Origin: an uncultured Lachnospiraceae bacterium
Lineage (GTDB): Bacteria > Bacillota > Clostridia > Lachnospirales > Lachnospiraceae
DNA: 64,000 bases
Direction: 5' to 3'
Assembly (NCBI GenBank): GCA_910579395.1
Contig: CAJTUC010000020.1
Span: 1-64,000 of the forward strand
Positions 34,817 to 42,129 of the stretch are shown here, piece after piece. The first letter of the stretch is position 1, and every line of letters starts with the position of its first letter. The notes below the pieces were generated by a model. The model searched no databases, was not told where the DNA came from, and saw nothing but the letters and a program-made list of their open reading frames with translations. The position numbers and the translations under genes are program-made.

Positions 34817-36935
34817 GATTATAAAGACACTCGTCAAAAAGGAAATGCTGGATGTCTTGCGGGATAAAAAAACGGTTATCATGATGCTGGTCATTCCGGT
34901 CATTCTGTATCCGCTCATTTTTATCGGAGCCATGCAGGTTGTTGCGATGATCTCATCCAGCATGGAGGCGCAGAATTACCGGATTGTGGTAGATGCGGAG
35001 GATGACGGCGCTTTTTCACGGATGCTTGCGGAGAAAGGGCAAAAGGATGATGGTTCGAAGGTGCCGGAAGCGGCCGGCGGCCGGACAGAAGAAAGCAATG
35101 CCGGAGAGGAGGACGCTGATGGGGAGACCTATACGATTACCCTTGTCGATGCCGGCAGCATAACCGATTACGAAAGGGCGCTGAACGATGAGGAAATCGA
35201 CGTTTATGTGTCCGGTGCGATGCAGAACGGAAAGATGCAGTACGATATTTATTATCTTTCATCGGCAACAAATTCATCCTATGCCAGAAATATCGTGCTG
35301 GATGTATTCGATGAATTTAAAGAAGAACTGACAGAAGAAAGGATTCGGGCGGCCGGACTCGACGTTCATGAAATTCTGGAGCCTGTCCTTTATGAAAATA
35401 AAGATACGGCGAGCAGTGAGCAGTCTCTTGGCAGCATCATGGGAGCCGTTCTGCCCTTCATGCTGATTATCAGCCTGATGATGGGGACGATGTATCCTGC
35501 CATCGATACGACTGCTGGAGAATGGGAAAGAGGAACCCTTGAAACGATTCTGACACTGCCTGTGACGAGCAGACAGCTGATCATATCGAAGTTCTTAACG
35601 GTGGCCCTAATCGGCATTATATCGGCCCTGCTCAATATTTTTTCCATGGGCGGCCTCGCTTTTTATATGTATCGGATCATGGATATGCAGACGGAGACAC
35701 AGTCCTTTGAAATCGCAAAGTTCCTGCCGGCGATTCTCGTATGTATGCTGGCGATATTTGCGTTTTCCCTGTTCGTCAGCGCGGTGACGATGTGCGTGAC
35801 GTCTTTTGCCAAGAGCTATAAGGAGGCTAATAACTACATAACGCCGTTGATGCTGGTCATCATGCTAACAGGATATATCGGTTTCATTCCGAATATAGAG
35901 CTGACACAGACGATGGCAATGATTCCGGTCGCCAATATCTGTCTGCTGATCAAAAATATGCTCATATTCAAAATCGATTATGCGGCAATTGCCGTTGTAC
36001 TCCTTTCCAATGTGGCTTATGCCGTTTTGGCAATTCTGTTCCTGAGCCGGATTTATGACAGCGAAACGATTCTGTTCGGCGATGGAAAAGGTGGAATGCA
36101 GTTATTCGAGAGACGGAGCAATCTTCAGAAGGGCGGTGTGCCGACGGTATCTGATGTCTGGTTCGTCGTTGCGTTGACGATTGTGCTCATATTGTATGCC
36201 GGCAGCATGTTGCAGCTGAAGTTCGGCCTCGCGGGCGTATTCGGAACGCAGCTGATCATCCTGTTCATACCGCTTTTGGTCGTAATTTATACGAAAAGGG
36301 ATTTATGCCTGACCTATGGTTTCCGAAAAACAGGCATCAAAAACTTTTTGGGCGGAATCTTTCTGATCGCGGGCTTTATTCCAATCAATCTTGTCATTTC
36401 CATCGGGCTGATCAGTCTGTTCCCGGACAGTGCGGAGAATGTCGTTACTGTTTTTGACGAGCTTATGGGCGGTAATCTATTGTCTGTTCTGTTCGTCATC
36501 GCGCTGGCGCCTGCGGTCTGCGAAGAAATGATGTTCCGCGGAGTGATTTTTCATGCCATGAAGGAAAAATACCGTATTTCTACAGCAATCGGCATTGTTG
36601 CGGTGTTGTTCGGCATCTATCATATGAGTCTGGTCAAACTGATTCCGACCGGGCTTCTGGGATTTGTGATATGTTATGTGGCATACAGGGCGGACAGCAT
36701 TTATCCGGCCATGCTGATGCACTTTTTGAATAATGCTTTCAGCGTACTCATTTCCTGCTGTCCGGAAAAGATGGAATCTGTGTTCCCAGTCCTTTATCAG
36801 GAGACGCTGCAGGTTTCCGATATCCTGCTGTTATTAGTGATTGGACTGATTTTTGCGGGAATCGGGTGGGCGATTTTGAGAAAAAGCGAGAATAAGGAGC
36901 ATATAGAGAATAAGATGCAGAAAGGCATAGAATAA
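34806..36935 (+). CDS. NatB-like ABC permease fused to a CPBP intramembrane protease
   Basis: The 709-residue protein has an ABC-2 permease part (about 1-420: helix near 20-45, a large external domain with an acidic linker near 85-105, and a membrane cluster near 215-420). A second membrane cluster ends in a CPBP (CAAX-type) protease domain with E573-E574-x-x-x-R578 (VCEEMMFRG), FGIYHMS and MHFLNNAFS. The fusion links transport to membrane proteolysis, perhaps for peptide export or self-protection; this is inference. It begins inside the ATPase gene. Confidence 0.87.
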   Translation: MSAKIIKTLVKKEMLDVLRDKKTVIMMLVIPVILYPLIFIGAMQVVAMISSSMEAQNYRIVVDAEDDGAFSRMLAEKGQKDDGSKVPEAAGGRTEESNAGEEDADGETYTITLVDAGSITDYERALNDEEIDVYVSGAMQNGKMQYDIYYLSSATNSSYARNIVLDVFDEFKEELTEERIRAAGLDVHEILEPVLYENKDTASSEQSLGSIMGAVLPFMLIISLMMGTMYPAIDTTAGEWERGTLETILTLPVTSRQLIISKFLTVALIGIISALLNIFSMGGLAFYMYRIMDMQTETQSFEIAKFLPAILVCMLAIFAFSLFVSAVTMCVTSFAKSYKEANNYITPLMLVIMLTGYIGFIPNIELTQTMAMIPVANICLLIKNMLIFKIDYAAIAVVLLSNVAYAVLAILFLSRIYDSETILFGDGKGGMQLFERRSNLQKGGVPTVSDVWFVVALTIVLILYAGSMLQLKFGLAGVFGTQLIILFIPLLVVIYTKRDLCLTYGFRKTGIKNFLGGIFLIAGFIPINLVISIGLISLFPDSAENVVTVFDELMGGNLLSVLFVIALAPAVCEEMMFRGVIFHAMKEKYRISTAIGIVAVLFGIYHMSLVKLIPTGLLGFVICYVAYRADSIYPAMLMHFLNNAFSVLISCCPEKMESVFPVLYQETLQVSDILLLLVIGLIFAGIGWAILRKSENKEHIENKMQKGIE

Positions 36936-36941
36936 TAGAAA

Positions 36942-37712
36942 ATGACAGAAATAAACGACAAAGAATTGCTACAACTGAAAAACCGTCTGCTGGAGCTGGC
37001 GGACAAGTCATACAGCAGGGGAATTTATACCTATACGCCTTTCCTTAGTCTGGCGCAGCAGCAGGTATTTTATGCGGTAAAAGAGGAACTTTCCTATGCC
37101 GGATATGGTATGGATGGCGGTGCACCCGTTTGCGAGCGGAAAATAATCCGTTTCGGCAGTCCGGAAAATCTGGGATATGATGAGGAATATCCGATCGCAG
37201 TCATACAAATAAGCCCCGTTATGCCCAAATTTGCGGATAAACTGACGCATCGGGATTTTTTGGGAGCGGTCATGAATCTGGGAATCGAACGCAGTACGAT
37301 TGGGGATATTTTCGTACAGGGGCAGTGCGGTATCCTGTTCTGTCAGCAGAGTATTGTGCCGTATCTGATGGAAAATCTGCATCAGATAAAACATACGAAT
37401 ATCAATTGTCAGACCGCCAGCGGAGAAATCGCTTTACAAAGCGCCGAACCGGAAAAAACGACCGTGACTGTTTCTTCCGCAAGGATTGACAGCGTTATCG
37501 CAAAGCTTTATCATATTTCAAGGAGCCAGAGTCTTGCGCTGTTTGGCGCCGACAGAATCTTTGTCAACGGAATCGCGGTGGAAAATAACAGCTATCAGTT
37601 GAAAAAAGAGGATGCGGTGACTGTGCGGGGCTATGGCAAATTCCTATACTATGGACAGGCAGGAGAGACGAAAAAAGGAAAAGAAAAGGTGTCTGTCGGC
37701 GTTTTCGGATAA
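36942..37712 (+). CDS. YlmH-like RNA-binding protein with S4 domain
   Basis: The 256-residue protein has a central YlmH region (RDFLGAVMNLGIERSTIGDI) and a C-terminal S4 domain (RIDSVIAKLYHISRSQSLAL, IFVNGIAVENNSY). YlmH proteins bind RNA and take part in ribosome-associated quality control and cell division in Firmicutes. It begins 6 bases after the permease-protease stop. The usual yggT and divIVA neighbours are absent; a CmpB-like gene follows. Confidence 0.88.
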   Translation: MTEINDKELLQLKNRLLELADKSYSRGIYTYTPFLSLAQQQVFYAVKEELSYAGYGMDGGAPVCERKIIRFGSPENLGYDEEYPIAVIQISPVMPKFADKLTHRDFLGAVMNLGIERSTIGDIFVQGQCGILFCQQSIVPYLMENLHQIKHTNINCQTASGEIALQSAEPEKTTVTVSSARIDSVIAKLYHISRSQSLALFGADRIFVNGIAVENNSYQLKKEDAVTVRGYGKFLYYGQAGETKKGKEKVSVGVFG

Positions 37713-37736
37713 AAAGATATAAGGGGTACGTTTAAA

Positions 37737-38651
37737 ATGTTTCATTACAGTATGACGCAGTGGTTATTCTTTTTTTATACTTATTGTTTTTTGGGGTGGT
37801 GTTTTGAATCCGCTTATGTTTCAATCTGTACGCGTAAATTTGTCAACCGCGGATTTATGCGGGGACCTTTTCTTCCCATCTATGGAAGCGGCGCAATTAT
37901 GATGTATGTTGTTTCCATGCCTTTTCAGCATAATATTGTTCTGACCTATTTGGCAGGTTGTGTCGGCGCTACGGCGCTGGAATATATAACGGGTGTTCTT
38001 ATGGAATCGCTGTTCCACATCCGATATTGGGACTATTCCCATAAGAAATTTAATTTTCAGGGATATATCTGCCCGAGTTCTACGCTCGCATGGGGATTTT
38101 TTACCATTCTGATGACGCGGGTGATTCACAGGCCGATTGAGCAGTTCGTTCTGAATATCCCGAGGGGGGTCCTGGGATATGCAACGTTCTTCTTGACGAT
38201 TTATATTGTGGCGGATTTTGCGCTTTCTTTCAAGACAGCGCTGGATCTGCGGAGTATTCTGGCGAAAATGCAGAAGGCCAAAGAGGAACTGGAACATATG
38301 CAGAAAAGGCTTGATGTCATTATTGCTTTTAACAATGAGGAAAAGGCACAGAAGCAGCAGGAGCGGGAACTTCGGGCCGGCGAACTGACGGAAAGCCTTG
38401 GGCAGCGTTTTATGAGTATCAAAGAGACGATTCAGCGGACGCCCGGCGCTTATGTGGATAGTGTGCGGGATGAAATCGCAGATCTTCGCGCACGCTATAA
38501 TATCTATATGGAAAACCGAAAAAATTACAAAGAGATGCTGGATTTTTATAAGAGGGATATGATTCGAAACAATCCCAATATGAGTTCGGGCGAGTTTAAG
38601 GAAGCGTTTGAAGAATTGAAGAATGCGGTTGCGGATAAAAAGGGTAAATAA
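37737..38651 (+). CDS. CmpB-type putative ABC-transporter membrane protein
   Basis: The 304-residue protein has about five membrane segments in the first 165 residues, with FFYTYCFLGWCFESAYVS and RGFMRGPFLPIYGSGA, the signature of the putative ABC-transporter type IV family (CmpB). A charged, coiled-coil cytoplasmic tail follows (about 175-304). No ATPase partner is adjacent, and transport activity is unproven for the family. A terminator stem overlaps its last codons. Confidence 0.8.
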   Translation: MFHYSMTQWLFFFYTYCFLGWCFESAYVSICTRKFVNRGFMRGPFLPIYGSGAIMMYVVSMPFQHNIVLTYLAGCVGATALEYITGVLMESLFHIRYWDYSHKKFNFQGYICPSSTLAWGFFTILMTRVIHRPIEQFVLNIPRGVLGYATFFLTIYIVADFALSFKTALDLRSILAKMQKAKEELEHMQKRLDVIIAFNNEEKAQKQQERELRAGELTESLGQRFMSIKETIQRTPGAYVDSVRDEIADLRARYNIYMENRKNYKEMLDFYKRDMIRNNPNMSSGEFKEAFEELKNAVADKKGK

Positions 38652-38675
38652 CTTCGGTTATTTACCCTGCTTTTC
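38641..38675. terminator. Bidirectional terminator embedded in the ends of two convergent genes
   Basis: AGGGTAAATAAC (38641-38652) pairs perfectly with GTTATTTACCCT (38657-38668) around a TTCG tetraloop, followed by GCTTTTC on the plus strand. The stem includes the last codons and stop of the CmpB-like gene and the stop of the PHP gene. Confidence 0.9.
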
Positions 38676-39450
38676 TTTCGTGCAATGCCAAAGCGACTTC
38701 GAGTTTCCGGGCCCTGTAGCGGAAGGCTGCCAGAAATTTATTGTAGAACCAGAACGAATAGACAAGAATTTTATTGGCTTTTCCGAGTTTTGCTTTTGTC
38801 GTATGAAAATAATGGGTGCCGCCGGCAATCGTTGGAGAGCCGTTTTTGATATAATGTATGAATTCTGATTCGTTTGAAATATGTTCCCGCAAAATGGTGT
38901 AGCCAAGTCCGACGCAGTCATCTTTGTGAGAATCGCTGCCGCCCAGCCCCGGCAGATGGTATTTTAAGGCGAGGGAAGTTGCGCACTCATTGGAAATATC
39001 ATCTTCACAAGCGTTGAATGCTTCTATAAAGTCGAATTTCCGGATCAGTCTCTCTTTTAATGCCTTTCCGCGCCGCGTATTGAAGATGCTGAGAAATTTC
39101 TCGCCGCATGGATGGGCTGGTCCAAGAATGCCGCCATAGCGGTGCACGATTTCAATCAAAAGCAGTACCGGCATACCGCGCAGTTCCAATAGTCTTGGGC
39201 AGAGGCCGGATGGCATGATGACCAGTATGTGTCCGGCGTCCAGTGTATCGTACTCGATGCCGCACAAAACGGTAAAATCAGCGGGTTTGTTGTTGAGATG
39301 TCTGTAGCAGCGGAATGCTTTGTATGAATTATGGTCGGCAATCAGCATTCCGTCGAAGCCTTTTCGTTTCAGAATGGAAATATTGTCAAGAAGTGCGGTC
39401 TTTCCGTCAGGAGAACCTTCTCTTGTATGACAGTGCATATCCAGTTTCAT
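38662..39450 (-). CDS. PHP-domain metal-dependent phosphoesterase
   Basis: The 262-residue protein starts with KLDMHCHTREGS, the first PHP metal motif, continues with IADHNSYKA and LCGIEYDT, and ends the metal site with GLGGSDSHKDD. PHP proteins of this length hydrolyse nucleotides or small phosphate esters in the cytoplasm, often using three metal ions. AGGTAGG precedes the ATG. It is convergent with the CmpB-like gene. A basic helical tail (about 230-262) has no family role that I can name. Confidence 0.82.
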   Translation of the reverse strand: MKLDMHCHTREGSPDGKTALLDNISILKRKGFDGMLIADHNSYKAFRCYRHLNNKPADFTVLCGIEYDTLDAGHILVIMPSGLCPRLLELRGMPVLLLIEIVHRYGGILGPAHPCGEKFLSIFNTRRGKALKERLIRKFDFIEAFNACEDDISNECATSLALKYHLPGLGGSDSHKDDCVGLGYTILREHISNESEFIHYIKNGSPTIAGGTHYFHTTKAKLGKANKILVYSFWFYNKFLAAFRYRARKLEVALALHERKAG

Positions 39451-39544
39451 CGTAATCCTACCTTTCTTGTTTGCTCTATATAAGAGTATACCAGATTTTT
39501 TGAAAAAATAATATTGACAATTTTTGTGTTATCGGAGATGTATC

Positions 39545-39719
39545 GTAAAAGTTCAAGCCGCCGGGCGGGACGGTGTGTGGCTCCTGTGAAGGTCCTTGAA
39601 AAGTGCCGGTGCTTAGCGAGGTTTCTCACGAGCTTAGCATCCGTTGCTACTTTTCGCGGAGCGGAAGCGTGCCTTCACAGGAGCCACACACCGTACCGCC
39701 CGGCGGCTTGAACTTTTAC
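39545..39719. repeat. Long inverted repeat with 48-base arms
   Basis: Bases 39545-39592 and 39672-39719 are inverted copies with one difference, flanking about 79 bases. The element starts GTAAAAGTTCAAGCCGCCGG and is far richer in GC than its surroundings. The centre holds further pairing (AAAAGT/ACTTTT) and a direct repeat GCTTAGC. It has no coding potential worth naming. It could be a MITE-like element or a very stable RNA hairpin. The remainder of the 412-base gap 39451-39862 holds the promoter regions of the PHP gene and rarA, with nothing else obvious. Confidence 0.9.
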
Positions 39720-39862
39720 AATGTTAACTTGCGGCGTGTAAAGGTTTCGATGGACAATAGAACAAATGTTTGCTAAAATGGTGTGAGAAGAATGCCTGAA
39801 ATGCGATATTCTTCATTAGGCCAAATCGTGCAGGCTGAGTAAGAATGGAAGAGGGATTAAAT

Positions 39863-41209
39863 ATGGAACAGATGTCGTTATTCGATGCAATGCCGGACGG
39901 CAGGAATATGACGGTTCCGCTGGCAAGCCGTCTGCGGCCGCAGGAACTGGGGGATTTTATCGGGCAGGAGCATTTTATCGGGCAGGAGCATTTGCTCGGG
40001 CAGGGGAAGATGCTCAGGCAGCTGATTGAAAAAGACCAGATTTCTTCTATGATATTTTGGGGGCCGCCAGGCGTTGGCAAGACAACGCTTGCCGGCATTA
40101 TCGCGAGACGGACGAAAGCTGATTTTATTAATTTCAGTGCCGTGACGAGCGGAATCCGGGAAATCAAGGATGTGATGAATCAGGCGGAAGCCGGCCGGAA
40201 AATGGGGCTTCGGACGGTTCTTTTTGTGGATGAGATTCATCGTTTTAACAAGGCACAGCAGGATGCCTTTCTTCCTTTTGTGGAGAAAGGAAGTATTTTG
40301 CTGATTGGGGCGACGACGGAGAATCCTTCTTTTGAAGTAAATGCGGCGCTCCTGTCCAGATGCCGGGTATTTGTGCTCAAAGCGTTGGAAGAAGCGGATT
40401 TGGTCAGGCTGTTACAGAACGCATTGCAAAATCCGGCGGGATTTGCCGGACAGCGGATAGAGATTTCTTTAGAACAATTAAAGGCAGTCGCCACATTCGC
40501 GAATGGGGATGCCCGGATGGCTCTGAACACACTGGAAATGGTGGTGCTGAACGGAGAAATCACAGAAGAGGGCAGTATTCGGGTAAACGATGAGGGGCTG
40601 GCACAGTGCATTAACCGGAAATCCCTTTTGTATGATAAATCCGGCGAAGAGCATTATAACCTGATTTCAGCTCTTCATAAGTCGATGCGCAACAGCGATC
40701 CGGATGCGGCGATTTACTGGATGTGCAGGATGCTTGAAGGAGGGGAGAACCCTCTTTATATCGCAAGAAGGCTGATTCGTTTCGCCAGTGAGGACGTGGG
40801 GATGGCGGACAGCAATGCGCTTACCGTGGCGGTGACTGCCTATCAGGCATGTCACTTTCTGGGGATGCCGGAATGTGATGTGCATCTGACTCATGCGGTG
40901 ACTTATCTTGCAATGGCTCCCAAATCTAATGCTTTGTATAGGGCATGTGAGAAGTGTAAGGAGGATGTCAGGGAGAAGATTGCGGAACCTGTTCCTTTGA
41001 TTCTCCGAAATGCGCCGACGAAGCTGATGGAAGAGCTGCATTATGGGGAAGGGTATCGGTATGCACACGATACGGAGGAAAAGCTGACGAGGATGGAATG
41101 TCTGCCGGAATCTATGCGGGGCAGCCGTTATTATTATCCGACAGAGCAGGGCGCGGAAGCGAAAGTGAAAGAAAGGCTGGAGGAAATCATGGAGTGGAAG
41201 CATCTTTGA
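39863..41209 (+). CDS. rarA: Replication-associated recombination protein RarA/MgsA
   Basis: The 448-residue AAA+ ATPase acts at stalled replication forks. Walker A is WGPPGVGKTTLAG, Walker B VLFVDEIHRFNKAQQD, and sensor 1 GATTENPSFEVN. The C-terminal domain with NPLYIARRLIRFASEDVG is standard for the family. ATG 39863 has AAGAGGG about 10 bases upstream. An 18-base tandem duplication (39955-39972 and 39973-39990) adds FIGQEH once more to the N-terminal region that normally reads FIGQEHLLG. The insertion is in frame. Confidence 0.93.
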   Translation: MEQMSLFDAMPDGRNMTVPLASRLRPQELGDFIGQEHFIGQEHLLGQGKMLRQLIEKDQISSMIFWGPPGVGKTTLAGIIARRTKADFINFSAVTSGIREIKDVMNQAEAGRKMGLRTVLFVDEIHRFNKAQQDAFLPFVEKGSILLIGATTENPSFEVNAALLSRCRVFVLKALEEADLVRLLQNALQNPAGFAGQRIEISLEQLKAVATFANGDARMALNTLEMVVLNGEITEEGSIRVNDEGLAQCINRKSLLYDKSGEEHYNLISALHKSMRNSDPDAAIYWMCRMLEGGENPLYIARRLIRFASEDVGMADSNALTVAVTAYQACHFLGMPECDVHLTHAVTYLAMAPKSNALYRACEKCKEDVREKIAEPVPLILRNAPTKLMEELHYGEGYRYAHDTEEKLTRMECLPESMRGSRYYYPTEQGAEAKVKERLEEIMEWKHL

Positions 41210-41251
41210 AGATTTTTCAATATGTTATGCAATCGTTACAGAGAAAAATAA

Positions 41252-41300
41252 TATAATATTCAGTAAAGCATTTGGAAATAAAATCCAGATGCTTTTTATT
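41252..41300 (+). promoter_or_regulatory. -10 element followed by a terminator hairpin before the recombinase gene
   Basis: TATAAT at 41252-41257 is followed by AGCATTTGGA (41267-41276) pairing with TCCAGATGCT (41284-41293) and a TTTTTATTTT run. The hairpin can end rarA transcription, and if the -10 box is active it would be a leader attenuator for the serine recombinase. Confidence 0.55.
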
Positions 41301-41338
41301 TTGCAGCATTCATTCAAAAGAGAAAAAGGAGGCAGTTT

Positions 41339-41944
41339 ATGGGAACATTATATGGATATGTGCGGGTGAGTACACAGGAGCAGAATGAAGACAGACAACT
41401 GATCAGTATGAAGGAAATGGGAATAGAGAATCAGAATATCTTTATGGATAAGCAGTCGGGAAAAGATTTTGAACGGAACAATTACAGAAGACTGGTCAGA
41501 AGGCTGAAGGAAAACGATGTTCTGTATGTCAAATCCATTGACAGACTTGGCAGAAATTACGAAGAGATCATAGAGCAGTGGAGGATTCTTACCAAAGAGA
41601 AAAAAATCGATATCGTAGTGCTGGATATGCCCATTCTCGACACCAGACGGGAGAAAGACCTGATGGGAACTTTTTTGAGCGATATTGTATTGCAGGTGCT
41701 TTCTTTTGTAGCGGAAAATGAACGTAAAAATATTCGGCAGAGACAGAGGGAAGGTATCGCTGCAGCGCAATTGCGGGGCGTACAGTTTGGAAGACCGATA
41801 AAACCTCTTCCGTCTAATTTTGGACAGGTATATGAAAAATGGGTTGCGAATGAGATATCGGGGAAACGGGCGGCTGAACTTTGTGAAATGCCGCTTACAT
41901 CGTTTTACAGAAGAGCCGGAAAGTTAAGAGAACAACAGGTGTAA
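41339..41944 (+). CDS. Small serine recombinase (resolvase/invertase type)
   Basis: The 201-residue protein has the N-terminal catalytic domain with nucleophile S11 (GYVRVSTQEQNEDRQ), SIDRLGRNYEEI and ENERKNIRQRQREGI, then a short helix-turn-helix end (GKRAAELCEMPLTSFYRR). This is the layout of Tn3 resolvases and Hin-type invertases, and differs from IS607 TnpA, whose DNA-binding domain is at the N-terminus. It would cut and rejoin DNA at paired sites. It has AAAGGAGG upstream. No transposon genes other than the TnpB-like gene are adjacent; inverted ACCAAAA sites follow it. Confidence 0.9.
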   Translation: MGTLYGYVRVSTQEQNEDRQLISMKEMGIENQNIFMDKQSGKDFERNNYRRLVRRLKENDVLYVKSIDRLGRNYEEIIEQWRILTKEKKIDIVVLDMPILDTRREKDLMGTFLSDIVLQVLSFVAENERKNIRQRQREGIAAAQLRGVQFGRPIKPLPSNFGQVYEKWVANEISGKRAAELCEMPLTSFYRRAGKLREQQV

Positions 41945-41955
41945 AGTGGTTAATT

Positions 41956-42104
41956 ACCAAAAAGTAAACATTATAGTAATAACGAAAATATACATAACTT
42001 TCAGTAAGCTTACCACAAAAATTAGATATTTGCAATAAAATCAGCCGGATTTTTTTGGAAACATCTGCCACTGCAGGGACTGACCAAAATGTTTACCTTT
42101 TGGT
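41956..42104. promoter_or_regulatory. Inverted ACCAAAA-type sites between recombinase and TnpB-like gene
   Basis: ACCAAAAAGTAAACATTA (41956-41973) and the inverted copy AAATGTTTACCTTTTGGT (42087-42104) match at 16 of 18 positions. The right site is itself a palindrome, ACCAAAA/TTTTGGT at 42083-42104. Between them lie a GTAAGCTTAC palindrome (42004-42013) and a weak AAAATC/GATTTT terminator-like hairpin (42037-42054). They could be recombination (res-like) subsites or operator sites. Confidence 0.6.
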
Positions 42105-42129
42105 TAGTCGATAAAGAGAATAAGGGAAG

